From the NCBI GenBank assembly GCA_046349615.1, contig JAXMBZ010000001.1, positions 682,001 through 746,000 of the forward strand: 64,000 nucleotides of DNA, read 5' to 3'. Of this stretch, positions 56,155 to 64,000 are shown one piece after another. Under the pieces are notes generated by a model, which saw nothing but the letters and a program-made list of their open reading frames with translations, had not been told where the DNA came from and made no database searches. The translations under genes and the position numbers were made by a program. The stretch's first letter is position 1; the number at the start of each line of letters is the position of its first letter. The stretch is from JADJNY01 sp046349615 (lineage in GTDB: Bacteria > Planctomycetota > UBA1135 > GCA-002686595).

Positions 56155-56475
56155 GTGACGAGCACCTGGCACGCCGTCTGGACGTGGTGCGCGCGCCTCT
56201 CGTGCGCGCCGCCCGTCCTCGGCGCCGTGGTGCTCGTCGTCACGCGCGGGACGACGAATTGGATCCCGCTCGCGGTCGTGTTCCTCGGCTGCTGGGTCGG
56301 GCTCGCGCTCGCGCTCTCCGGCATGTTCGGGCTCATCGCGCTGCGCGCGAAGAGCGCGGAGGAGCACGTTCCGTGGTCGCGCTCGACCTTCTACGCGGGC
56401 ATCGCGGGGCTCGTCGGGTCGATCCTCGTCGGGAGCGTGAGCGTCGTCGTGCTCTCCGACGTCGACCTCACCTGA
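56155..56475 (+). CDS. Small integral membrane protein
   Basis: 106 residues from a GTG 19 bases after acnA. Three hydrophobic segments are visible: APPVLGAVVLVVT, WIPLAVVFLGCWVGLALALSG (running into MFGLIAL), and FYAGIAGLVGSILVGSVSVVVL. No family is recognised. The position suggests the acnA transcript. The stop codon lies in the first unit of a 16-base direct repeat. Confidence 0.55.
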   Translation: MTSTWHAVWTWCARLSCAPPVLGAVVLVVTRGTTNWIPLAVVFLGCWVGLALALSGMFGLIALRAKSAEEHVPWSRSTFYAGIAGLVGSILVGSVSVVVLSDVDLT

Positions 56476-56533
56476 ACCGCGCGAAGCGGCCGCGCCTCGC
56501 TCGCCGTCGACGACGCGTGAACCGCGCGAAGCG
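56473..56533 (+). repeat. 16-base direct repeat downstream of the small membrane protein
   Basis: TGAACCGCGCGAAGCG occurs exactly at 56473-56488 and 56518-56533, 45 bases apart. The first copy includes the membrane protein's TGA stop. Possibly a slippage duplication or an uncharacterised binding site. Confidence 0.6.
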
Positions 56534-56611
56534 TCCACGGTGGAGCGCGCCGCCCGACTCGCGTCGTGTCGGGGCTCGCTCGCGGCGTCGTTCGTCGCTA
56601 CGAATGCGCGC

Positions 56612-57253
56612 ATGAAGATCGCCATCCTCGGCGCCGGCAACGTCGGCGCAGCCCTCGCGCGCGCGTGGACGCGCGCGAATCACGAAATCGTGTTCGGCGT
56701 GCCCGATCCGTCGGGCGCGAAGGTGAAGAGCGCGCTCGCGGCGCTCGGGAAGAGCGCGCGGGCCGCGAGCGTCGCGGAAGCGGCGCGCGGCGCGGAGGTC
56801 GTCGTCCTCGCGACGCCGTGGGACGCGACGAAGTCCGCCGTCGAGAGCGCGGGCTCGCTCGCGGGCAAGGTCGTCGTCGACTGCACGAACCCGCTGAAGG
56901 CGGACCTGTCCGGGCTCGCGGTGGGGCACACGAGCTCCGGCGGCGAGCTCGTCGCGAGCTGGGCGCCCGGCGCGAGCGTGTTCAAGGCGTTCAACCACAC
57001 CGGCGCCGAGAACATGGCCGACGCGGCGCGCCTCGCGGCGAAGCCCGTGATGTTCGTGTGCGGCGACGACGAGGCGAAGAAGCCGATCGTGCTCGGCCTC
57101 GCGCGCGACGCGGGCTTCGAGTCCGTCGACGCGGGCAAGCTCCAGATCGCGCGCCTGCTCGAGCCGCTCGCGATGCTGTGGGTGCACCTCGCGTACCCGA
57201 TGAAGCACGGGCGCGACTTCGCGTTCGCGCTCGCGCGCGTGAAGAAAGCGTGA
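56612..57253 (+). CDS. NADPH-dependent F420 reductase-like oxidoreductase
   Basis: 213 residues. An N-terminal Rossmann motif MKIAILGAGNVGAALARAW is followed by IVFGVPDPSGAKV, where the Rossmann fold binds the adenine ribose, then EVVVLATPWDATKSAV, VVVDCTNPLK and VFKAFNHTGAENM. The pattern is that of the F420/NADP oxidoreductase and STEAP-like reductase superfamily. Whether this organism makes F420 is not shown by the window, so the natural cofactor is open; NADP(H)-linked flavin or metal reduction is the alternative. It is convergent with the antiporter gene (12 bases). Confidence 0.8.
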   Translation: MKIAILGAGNVGAALARAWTRANHEIVFGVPDPSGAKVKSALAALGKSARAASVAEAARGAEVVVLATPWDATKSAVESAGSLAGKVVVDCTNPLKADLSGLAVGHTSSGGELVASWAPGASVFKAFNHTGAENMADAARLAAKPVMFVCGDDEAKKPIVLGLARDAGFESVDAGKLQIARLLEPLAMLWVHLAYPMKHGRDFAFALARVKKA

Positions 57254-57265
57254 GCCGGTCGCGGC

Positions 57266-58480
57266 TCAGAGCGCCTCCCGCGCCGCCTTCGCTCGGTCGT
57301 CGGCGGCGAGGAGCTGCTTCACGACGAGGATGAACGCGCCCGTCATCACGAGGTTCAGGGCGAGCGAGAACATCGCGACGGTCAGGGGGAGCCCCGTGAT
57401 CCCGTAGCCGATCGACACGACGAGCACGCCCGCTCCGACTTCGCCGCGCGGGAACATGCCGATCGAAACGGCGAGGCGCTCGCGCCAGCTCGCTTCCTTC
57501 TTGTAGCAGAGCAAGGAGAACATCTTCCCGAGGTTCGAGATCACCGTGATCGCGAGCACGTGCAGGGCGATCGTGCTCCACGACGGCAGCGCTTGTCCTT
57601 CGCCCGCGACGCTCGCGAGCGGCGGGAGCGACAGACCGACGAGCACCATGAAGAGCGCGGAGATCCACGTCGACGCGCGCTGCTCGGCGGGATCCTCGGG
57701 GCCCTCCTGGTGGCCTTCGCGCGCGTCGTCCACGTGCGGATCGTGGCCGTGCGGCCGCGCGAGCACGCAGCCGAGCACGAACGCGGGGAGCAGCACCTCG
57801 AGGTGCACCGGCACCGTGTCGTCGATCACCTTGCTGCCGACGTAGATCGCCTCGCACACGCCGGTGATGACGAGCGAGTAGAGGACGACGAACGGCCACG
57901 TCACCGGCATCCGGATCGCGTGGAGCCATTTCCAGGCGATCCACAGGAGTCCGAGCATCACGACGACGATCGCGCCGAGCTGCCAGCGCATGCCGACCAT
58001 GAGCATCTTGAGCGGGATCATGAGCAGCACGGTGTCGAGGTCGTCGAAGATCGCGAGCACGCGCGCCTTCTTGAAGACCCACGTCGCCGACAGTCCCGCC
58101 GCAGCGAGCATCGAGAACAAAACGCCTGCCGACGTCGGCGCGGAGAAGCGCGCGGCGAGCAGGAGCTCCTTCCACGTGTCCGCGAGCCACCACTGCGCGC
58201 TCGGAGTCAGCACGAACACGAAGTACGCGCAGCAGAAGATCCACGGGAACGCGGCCGCGGTCCCCGCGACGACGTAGTCCCACGCGTACGAGCGCATCCG
58301 CGTCTTGTCGATTTCGAACTCGTACCCGACGTGGATCATGATGAACGACAAGCACGCCATCGTCGCGAGGCGCACGACGAGCGCCGAACTCGGGTTCGCC
58401 GTCGCGTCGGAGGTGCCGAGCACCTGCGACGCGACGAGGCCGAGGACGAGCAGCGCGGAGAAGAGCCAGACCTTGCGCAT
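57266..58480 (-). CDS. Cation/proton antiporter (CPA2-like membrane protein)
   Basis: 404 residues with about 11-12 hydrophobic segments. Short motifs of the Na+/H+ exchanger superfamily are visible: FSAPTSAGVLFSMLAAAGLS, a DDLDTVLLM stretch in the region of the ion-binding aspartates, and FPRGEVGAGVLVVSIGYGI near the end. A cytoplasmic loop near residue 250 is rich in His, Asp and Glu (PHGHDPHVDDAREGHQEGPE) and could be a metal or pH sensor. It starts 7 bases after the Ca2+/Na+ exchanger, so the two are surely co-transcribed. The ions carried are inferred, not shown. Confidence 0.82.
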   Translation of the reverse strand: MRKVWLFSALLVLGLVASQVLGTSDATANPSSALVVRLATMACLSFIMIHVGYEFEIDKTRMRSYAWDYVVAGTAAAFPWIFCCAYFVFVLTPSAQWWLADTWKELLLAARFSAPTSAGVLFSMLAAAGLSATWVFKKARVLAIFDDLDTVLLMIPLKMLMVGMRWQLGAIVVVMLGLLWIAWKWLHAIRMPVTWPFVVLYSLVITGVCEAIYVGSKVIDDTVPVHLEVLLPAFVLGCVLARPHGHDPHVDDAREGHQEGPEDPAEQRASTWISALFMVLVGLSLPPLASVAGEGQALPSWSTIALHVLAITVISNLGKMFSLLCYKKEASWRERLAVSIGMFPRGEVGAGVLVVSIGYGITGLPLTVAMFSLALNLVMTGAFILVVKQLLAADDRAKAAREAL

Positions 58481-58487
58481 GGGGACC

Positions 58488-59558
58488 TCAGGGAGCGGGA
58501 GAGTCCGAGCCGCGAGCGTTGCGCCGCAGACCCTGGACGAGGAGCACGATCAGCGTCACGACGACGAGGGGCAGGACGAACTCGAGTGCGACCGCCGACA
58601 GAGCGGGGAGCGCGTCGTGCCCGCTCGAGTCGAGCACGAGGTAGCCGGTGTACGCCGCATACGCGCCGAGGAAGAACGCTCCGTGCCCTCGGCCGATCAC
58701 GCCGCGCGCGAGCGCGATCGGCGCCGTCGCGACCGCCACGGCGACCATCACCGGCAGATCGAAACGGAAGATCGACGGCGCGACCTCGAGCCCATCGGAG
58801 GCGCAGACCGCCGAGAGCCCGAGGATCGCGAGCACGTTGAAGATGTTGCTGCCGACGACGTTGCCGACCGCGATGTCGCGCTCGCCGCGGAACGCAGCGA
58901 GGAGCGACGTCGCGACCTCCGGCATCGACGTGCCGGCCGCGACGATCGTCAAGCCGATCACGGTCTCGCTCCACCCGAGCAGGCGCGCGACGTCCACGGC
59001 GCCCGCGACGAACCAGCGCGCGCCGAGCACGAGCAACGCGAGGCCCGCGAGCACGACGAGCGCCTGCACGGGCCACGGCCACCCCGGACGCGCGGCTTCC
59101 GGCTCCTTCGCCGACTGGCGCAGCCCCTCGCGCACCGTGAACGTCGTGTACGCGACGAAGCCGAGCAGCAGGAGCGCTCCGTCGAAACGGCTCAGACGCC
59201 CGTCGAGCGTCATCACCCAGGCGAGCACGGAGACGCCGATCAGGATCGGCACGTCCGTCCGCAGGATCTGCCGCGAGACGACGAGCGGCGCCACGAGCGC
59301 GGACGCCCCGAGGATGAACAGCACGTTGAAGACGTTGCTGCCGACGACGTTCCCGACGGCGATCGCGGAGCGGCCGGTGAAGGTCGCGTCGAGGCTGACC
59401 GCGACCTCGGGCGCGCTCGTCCCGAACGCGACGACCGTCAGACCGATCACGAGCGCCGACAGCCCCACGCGCGCGGCGAGCCCCGCCGCACCACGCACGA
59501 GGAGTTCGGCGCCCGCGACGAGCAGCACGAGACCGCCGAGGAGTGCGAGCCAGCTCAT
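58488..59558 (-). CDS. Ca2+/Na+ antiporter (CaCA family, YrbG-like)
   Basis: 356 residues, 10-11 membrane segments in two inverted halves. Both alpha repeats are present: GTSAPEVAVSL with GNVVGSNVFNVLFILG, and GTSMPEVATSL with GNVVGSNIFNVLAILG. These hold the acidic and amide residues that bind Ca2+ and Na+ in the NCX fold. It normally exports Ca2+ in exchange for Na+. It lies between a voltage-gated channel gene (91 bases upstream) and a cation/proton antiporter (7 bases downstream), which suggests a joint task in Ca2+/Na+ balance. Confidence 0.93.
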   Translation of the reverse strand: MSWLALLGGLVLLVAGAELLVRGAAGLAARVGLSALVIGLTVVAFGTSAPEVAVSLDATFTGRSAIAVGNVVGSNVFNVLFILGASALVAPLVVSRQILRTDVPILIGVSVLAWVMTLDGRLSRFDGALLLLGFVAYTTFTVREGLRQSAKEPEAARPGWPWPVQALVVLAGLALLVLGARWFVAGAVDVARLLGWSETVIGLTIVAAGTSMPEVATSLLAAFRGERDIAVGNVVGSNIFNVLAILGLSAVCASDGLEVAPSIFRFDLPVMVAVAVATAPIALARGVIGRGHGAFFLGAYAAYTGYLVLDSSGHDALPALSAVALEFVLPLVVVTLIVLLVQGLRRNARGSDSPAP

Positions 59559-59649
59559 GCGCAGAGGATGCCGTGCGAGGGGGGCCGGACCAAGGCCCGT
59601 CGCGTTCGGGAGCCCTCGACGAGGCGCGTCGTGGTCTCGGCGCGCGCGA

Positions 59650-60474
59650 TCACCGGACCACCGCCTGCTTGACCGTGTCGAGCTCGGCGCGGAGCGCGCG
59701 GAGCTCGGCGAGGATCTCGGCGCGGGACGCGTCTGCCTCGCGCGCGTTTTCCGCTTCGTCGCGGCGGAGGTCGGCCGCGACCTGCTCCTGCATCGCGTTC
59801 ACGACGACGGCGATGAACAGGTTCAGCACGGTGAACGTCGACACGAGGATGTACGCGACGAAGAACGTCCACGCCCATGGGCGCGACTGCATGAGCTCGC
59901 GCGCGATGTCGGCCCAGCCCTCCATGGTCATGATCTGGAACAACGTGAAGAACGAGCGGTCCAGCGACCCGAAGTAGACCGGCGACGCCTCCGCGAAGAG
60001 CTTCGTCGAGAGCACGCCCGCGACGTAGAGGACGAGCGCGAGCAGCGCGGCGATCGACGCCATTCCGGGAAGCGCCGCGAGCAGCGCTCCGACGACGCGC
60101 CGCATGCTCGGGACCATCGACACGAGGCGCAGGGCGCGCAGCACGCGGAGCGCGCGCAAGACCGCGAACGCGCCCGCGGCCGGAGCCAGCGCGATCAGGA
60201 CGATGAGGAGATCGAAGAGGCTCCACGGATCGCGGAAGAACGCGCCGCGATGGACCGCGATCCGCAGCACGAGCTCCAGCACGAAGATCGCGAGGACGAC
60301 GTGGTCGACGGCGTGGAGCACGTCGCCGTGACTCGCGAGGAGGCTCGGCGACGTCTCGAGGCCGAGCGTGATCGCGTTCAGGAAGATGAGGGCGACGATG
60401 CTCGCTTGGAAGATCGGGTGCTCGATCCACCGTCGGAGCGGAGACGTCGTCGGCGTGTTCGCGGTCGTGGTCAT
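59650..60474 (-). CDS. Prokaryotic voltage-gated cation channel (NavBac family)
   Basis: 274 residues, the normal size for a NavBac subunit. Six membrane segments are visible. S4 is the arginine-periodic VLRALRVLRALRLVSMVPSMRRVV. The pore has FFTLFQIMTMEGWADIAREL, then S6 (FVAYILVSTFTVLNLFIAVVVNAM). A C-terminal coiled coil (EADASRAEILAELRALRAELDTVKQ) fits tetramer assembly. The filter reads TMEGWAD where NaChBac has TLESWAS. The glycine in the fourth position has been connected with Ca2+ permeation in at least one described channel (from Meiothermus), so Ca2+ as well as Na+ is possible. It heads a run with a Ca2+/Na+ exchanger and an antiporter. Confidence 0.9.
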   Translation of the reverse strand: MTTTANTPTTSPLRRWIEHPIFQASIVALIFLNAITLGLETSPSLLASHGDVLHAVDHVVLAIFVLELVLRIAVHRGAFFRDPWSLFDLLIVLIALAPAAGAFAVLRALRVLRALRLVSMVPSMRRVVGALLAALPGMASIAALLALVLYVAGVLSTKLFAEASPVYFGSLDRSFFTLFQIMTMEGWADIARELMQSRPWAWTFFVAYILVSTFTVLNLFIAVVVNAMQEQVAADLRRDEAENAREADASRAEILAELRALRAELDTVKQAVVR

Positions 60475-60735
60475 GGGCGGTTCCGCGTCCCCGTCCGACG
60501 CGGCGCGAGGATGACAACGGCGCGACGTGCGCGCGTCCAGAGCGCGGCCGCGATCGAAGCGGATCCCGTCCCGAGCGAGCTCCGGTCGCGCGCGCCTGGG
60601 TCGCCGCCCGCGACTCCGAGTCGTGCAATTCGCCCAGGAAGCGCCCGAAGTCCGTCCGTTCCGCCGCCGGGGAGCGCGGACGATTCCGCGCAGGGGGTTC
60701 GGCGGAATCGCTCGAACGTCGGGTGGCGGTGGACC

Positions 60736-61536
60736 TCAGCGGCTCGCTTGCGTGGTCGGCTTCGCGCCGGCGGAGCCGGCCTGGATCGCCCCTTCACGGC
60801 GCGCGACGACGATCAGCTTCTTGCCGAAGAGCACCGCCGGCGAGAGCGCGACGCGCGCGAGCTCGTCCTCGACCTCGGGCGGCGGCGTCTTCTGGCGCAC
60901 GCGCGGGAGGTGCTTGCGGCTCGCGAGGATCGACCAGCGCGTCACGGCCCAGAACACGGGCACGAGCGGCGCCATCGCGAGCGAGCTCCCGCTCTTCGTC
61001 GTCGAGTCGACGTGGTCGAGCTTCATCCCGACGACGCGCAGGATGTAGCGCAGGCGGAACACGTCGATCAGGAACGCGTGCCCGTGGTAGATGCGCTTCT
61101 CCATCCGCGCGTTCAGCGTGCTCACCTCGTTGATGAAGCCGTGCTTCAAGAGGCGCTGACCGGTCCAGAACCCGCTGATCCGCGACGACAGATGCAGCAT
61201 GTTCGGCGTCGTCAGGATCATCGTCCCGCCGGGGCGGAGCACGCGCGCGCACTCGCGGAGGAAGCCGGTCTGGTTCTCGAAGTGCTCGATGCCCTCCATG
61301 CTGACGACGACGTCGAAGCTCGCGTCTTGGAAGGGGAGCGTCGCGCACGCGTCGGCGAGCACGCCGCGGATGCCGGGGCGCGGGAAGAGGTCGAGCTCGA
61401 CCACGTCGTGACCGTGCGCGCGCGCGCCGTCGACCACGGGGCCGCCGCCGGAGGGGATGTCGAGCACGCGGCACGGCGGCAGCGCGCGGAGGAGCTCGAG
61501 GATGCGCTCGTGGCCGTTCGTCTTGGAGCTCGACAT
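60736..61536 (-). CDS. Class I SAM-dependent methyltransferase
   Basis: 266 residues. Motif I is RVLDIPSGGGPVVDGARAHG with VVELDL as the next strand, then FQDASFDVVVSMEGIEHFENQ and LRPGGTMILTTPN. The type is Methyltransf_11, like UbiE- or O-antigen-type enzymes. The C-terminal 100 residues hold one hydrophobic stretch (LAMAPLVPVFWAVTRWSILA), perhaps a membrane-contact helix. The start lies 2 bases after the stop of the MBL/rhodanese gene, so the two are in one operon. Substrate unknown. Confidence 0.85.
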   Translation of the reverse strand: MSSSKTNGHERILELLRALPPCRVLDIPSGGGPVVDGARAHGHDVVELDLFPRPGIRGVLADACATLPFQDASFDVVVSMEGIEHFENQTGFLRECARVLRPGGTMILTTPNMLHLSSRISGFWTGQRLLKHGFINEVSTLNARMEKRIYHGHAFLIDVFRLRYILRVVGMKLDHVDSTTKSGSSLAMAPLVPVFWAVTRWSILASRKHLPRVRQKTPPPEVEDELARVALSPAVLFGKKLIVVARREGAIQAGSAGAKPTTQASR

Positions 61537-61538
61537 CG

Positions 61539-62954
61539 TCAACCTCGCGCCGCCGCGCTGGCGCCCGCGGTCGGCAGCCCGGCCGTGCGCCACGCCGTGA
61601 TGCCGCCGACGAGGTCGGTGAAGTCCGTGATGCCGTGGCGCAGCAGGATCCCGCTCGCGATCGACGAGCGGTAGCCCGACTGGCAGTGCAGCGCGATGCG
61701 CTTCCCGCGCGGGATCTCGGCGATGCGGCGCTCGAGCTCGGGGAGCGGGACGTTGAGGCTCCCGTCGATGCGGAAGTCGCTCCATTCGCCGGGGCCGCGC
61801 ACGTCGAGCACGAGCTCGCGCTCGCCCTTCGCGAGTCGCTCGCGCATCGCGGCGGGCTCGACGCGCTCGACGCGGCGCAGGAGCTCGGGCTTCGCGGCGA
61901 GCGACGCCGGTCCGCCGCGCAGGAAGCCCGCGACGCCGTGGAAGCCGACGCGGCCCAGGCGCAGCGCGGCTTCGTTCTCGCGCATCAGGTCGGCGACGAG
62001 CACGATGCGCGCCGTCGGTTGGACGAGGAAGCCCGCCCACGTCGCGAACTTGCCGGAGAGCCCGATGTTCAGGCTGCCCGCGAGATGGCTCGTCTGGAAC
62101 GCGCTCGGCTCGCGCACGTCGAGCACGAGCGCGCCCTTCGACTGCTCGGCGAGGAGCTCGTCGAACGCGAGCGGCCGGAGCGCCTGCTTCAAGGTGTCGT
62201 CGAGCGTCGCGCGCTTCTCGCGGTTCAGCTTCGCGTCGTACGCGAAGTACGCGGGAGCGGGCGGCTGGTCGGTCGTCGCGAGCTTCACGAACTGCGCCTT
62301 GGTCATCGGCATCAGCATCAAGTTCGTCGCGCGCTGCGCGCCGATCGTCGAGTAGGTGTCCGACGAGAGGTTCTTGCCGCACATCGAGCCCGCGCCGTGC
62401 GCGGGGTAGACGATCACGTCGTCGTCGAGCTTCAAGAGCTTCTCGTGCAGCGAGTCGTACAGCATCCCCGCGAGCTCCTCGGCCGAGACCCCGACCGACG
62501 CCATCAAATCGGGCCGTCCGACGTCGCCGACGAAGAGCGTGTCGCCCGTCAGCACGGCCTGCGGGCGCCCGCCGTCCTTCGCGAGGTCGCGCACGACGAT
62601 CGAGATGCCCTCGGGCGTGTGCCCCGGCGTCTCGAGCACGTCGAGGCGGACCTTGCCGAATTGGAGCGGCTCGCCCTCCTTCCACGCGTGGAACGGATAC
62701 TCCGCCTTCGCGCGCGCGCCGAGGTGGATCGTGGCCCCGGTCGCGTGCGCGAGCTCGAGGTGCCCCGCGACGAAGTCGGCGTGGAAGTGCGTGAGCACGA
62801 CGTGCGCGATCGTGAGCCCGCGCACCTTCGCTTCGTCCAGGTACTGCTGGACGTCGCGCTGCGGGTCGACGATCACGGCGACGCGCGTGTCCTCGTCGGC
62901 GATCAGATACGAAGCGTGGGAGAGACAGCCGAGGTAGAACTGCTTGAGGATCAC
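61539..62954 (-). CDS. MBL-fold persulfide dioxygenase-like protein with two rhodanese domains
   Basis: 471 residues. The N-terminal metallo-beta-lactamase domain has THFHADFVAGH (H56, H58, D60, H65), ETPGHTPEG, LTGDTLFVGDVGRPDL and YPAHGAGSMCG, the ETHE1-like pattern of persulfide dioxygenases, which bind a single iron. Rhodanese domain 1 (about 265-355; LVLDVREPSAFQTSHLAGSLNIG) lacks a catalytic cysteine. Rhodanese domain 2 (about 370-462) has Cys424 in LHCQSGYRS. Such fusions oxidise glutathione- or cysteine-persulfide to sulfite and pass sulfane sulfur, detoxifying sulfide. It is the first gene of a two-gene unit with a methyltransferase. Confidence 0.9.
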   Translation of the reverse strand: MILKQFYLGCLSHASYLIADEDTRVAVIVDPQRDVQQYLDEAKVRGLTIAHVVLTHFHADFVAGHLELAHATGATIHLGARAKAEYPFHAWKEGEPLQFGKVRLDVLETPGHTPEGISIVVRDLAKDGGRPQAVLTGDTLFVGDVGRPDLMASVGVSAEELAGMLYDSLHEKLLKLDDDVIVYPAHGAGSMCGKNLSSDTYSTIGAQRATNLMLMPMTKAQFVKLATTDQPPAPAYFAYDAKLNREKRATLDDTLKQALRPLAFDELLAEQSKGALVLDVREPSAFQTSHLAGSLNIGLSGKFATWAGFLVQPTARIVLVADLMRENEAALRLGRVGFHGVAGFLRGGPASLAAKPELLRRVERVEPAAMRERLAKGERELVLDVRGPGEWSDFRIDGSLNVPLPELERRIAEIPRGKRIALHCQSGYRSSIASGILLRHGITDFTDLVGGITAWRTAGLPTAGASAAARG

Positions 62955-63019
62955 GCCGGGATTCTAGGGGAGCGGCCGCGACGACGCACGGTCCGCTCGC
63001 CCTCGTTCCCCCGCTGCGA

Positions 63020-64000
63020 TCACCAGACGACGCGGAGCCCGTTCGTGACGCTGAAGGTCGCGGGCGTGCAGTAGGGGGCGGCCGCGCGGAAGTAGGTCTG
63101 ATAGGCAGCGGTGAGCCCGCTCCCGACCGGCGTCGCGCCGCGCACGGAGACGGGCTGGTTCCCCGCCTCGGGGAACGCGGCCGCGCCGCCGGCGTTCTGC
63201 TTGATCGCGAGCCGGATCAGCGCGCCGTCGACGCAGCGCACGCCGTCGCCGAAGACGATGCCGTTCGGGTCGATCGCGTCGCCCTTGAGGAAGATCGACG
63301 AGCCTGCGAGCGGCATCCCGCTCGCGCGCAGCACGAGCGTGTCGGGCGCGAGGCCGCCCTCGGCGACGAGCACGGCTCCGTCCGCGTTGCCGCTCCACGC
63401 GCAACCGCGGCCCGCGGCGCCGGGATTCGAGCACGGGCACGGCGTCGCGAGCGAGCCGTCGCCGGCGCAGAACGACGTGATCCGACAGGAGCGCAGGCTC
63501 GCGAGCCCGTGGGCGGAGAGCGCGCCCGCGACGTGGAACGTCCCGCCGACGAGGAGCGCGGGGCCGCGGCCGTCCGCCGGTTCGGTCGCGAGCAGCGCGT
63601 ACGCGGAGCCGTCGACTCCGGCCGCGACGCTCGACCACGCCGAGCCGTTCCAGCGCGCGAGGTGCTTCGCGGGCTGTCCGCCCGCGACGAGGAAATCGCC
63701 CGCGGCGTAGAGCGCGCGTCCGACGCCGGTCTCGTCGAAGCTCGCGAGCGCGCGGATCGTCGAGCTCGCGTCGTCGGGCGTGCCGAGGCCGAGCGTCGAC
63801 CACGCGGTGCCGTTCCAACGCGCGACGTTGTGCGCGTCGAGCCCGCCCGCGCTGCCGAAGAGGCCCGCGACGTAGAGCGCGTTCCCCGTTCCGTCGTCGT
63901 GCACGGCGAGCGCGTGCGCCTCGTGGTACACGAGGCCGCCGAGCCCGCTGCCGAGCGCCGACCACGTCGCTCCGTTCCAGCGCGCGATCGACGACGCTGC
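63020..64000 (-). CDS. Secreted repeat protein with planctomycete C-terminal domain (N-terminus outside window)
   Basis: About 326 residues are visible; the frame is open to the window edge. Repeats of about 50 residues, each with ARWNG(S/T)AWS followed by V..G and a GGxF or AGxF turn, suggest a beta-propeller. After SFCAGDGSLATPCPCSNPGA comes a domain of about 140 residues containing four or more cysteines (GRGCAWSGNADGAVLVAEGG, GIVFGDGVRCVDGALIRL, then FSVTNGLRVVW at the end). That domain is repeated at the C-terminus of many exported proteins in this kind of planctomycete and may be a sorting or surface-attachment element, which is an inference. It starts 65 bases downstream of nothing recognisable on its own strand and follows the MBL gene in reverse orientation order. 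Confidence 0.72.
   Translation of the reverse strand, partial: AASSIARWNGATWSALGSGLGGLVYHEAHALAVHDDGTGNALYVAGLFGSAGGLDAHNVARWNGTAWSTLGLGTPDDASSTIRALASFDETGVGRALYAAGDFLVAGGQPAKHLARWNGSAWSSVAAGVDGSAYALLATEPADGRGPALLVGGTFHVAGALSAHGLASLRSCRITSFCAGDGSLATPCPCSNPGAAGRGCAWSGNADGAVLVAEGGLAPDTLVLRASGMPLAGSSIFLKGDAIDPNGIVFGDGVRCVDGALIRLAIKQNAGGAAAFPEAGNQPVSVRGATPVGSGLTAAYQTYFRAAAPYCTPATFSVTNGLRVVW

Overview
The window is GC-rich chromosomal DNA (about 70% G+C). It looks planctomycetal. The evidence is a TPR-bearing Ser/Thr kinase next to a TIGR02999-type ECF sigma factor, an integrase reading antisense into a tRNA, many lipoproteins and secreted repeat proteins, and a final protein whose C-terminal 'CAGDGS...CPCSNPG' domain is, as far as I recall, typical of the Poly30/Saltatorellus lineage. 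The lineage is an inference; no rRNA is present.

Layout. 1-1.5 kb: C-terminal part of an FtsX-type ABC permease. 1.7-7.1 kb: tRNA-Asp(GTC), a tyrosine recombinase ending inside that tRNA, and a badly frame-broken kinase / ECF sigma pair (decayed, or locally mis-assembled). 7.1-12.1 kb: a DUF1801-like protein with a basic tail, a secreted ankyrin protein overlapping a small secreted YbjN-like protein, and two lipoproteins sharing an AIRGRA(R/H)F module. 12.1-18.4 kb: an exported TPR-CHAT protein, RNase D, an alpha/beta-hydrolase-metacaspase fusion and tRNA-Ala(CGC). 18.5-20.9 kb: SthA transhydrogenase and an HDOD protein.

21-39.3 kb is a sugar-phosphate block: GH63-like glucosidase, transketolase, fused transaldolase-glucose-6-phosphate isomerase, short-form 6-phosphogluconate dehydrogenase, glucose-6-phosphate dehydrogenase and 6-phosphogluconolactonase, together nearly a complete pentose phosphate pathway. 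Two DUF4143 AAA ATPases, each with an AT-rich palindrome at its start codon, interrupt the block. A small unknown gene is flanked by a diverged second copy of the tal-pgi 3' end. An S1-domain protein, a lipoprotein and a glycine-rich RRM protein lie between.

39.4-45.1 kb: a hybrid CHASE/PAS/GAF histidine kinase, a nitroreductase and an M28 peptidase. 45.2-53.1 kb: one 2657-residue macroglobulin-like lipoprotein with TPRs and no thioester. 53.4-57.3 kb: aconitase, a small membrane protein and an F420/NADP-type reductase. 57.3-60.5 kb, minus strand: a voltage-gated cation channel, a Ca2+/Na+ exchanger and a Na+/H+-type antiporter, an ion-handling set. 60.7-63 kb: a methyltransferase behind a persulfide-dioxygenase-like MBL/rhodanese protein. 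The window ends inside a secreted repeat protein.
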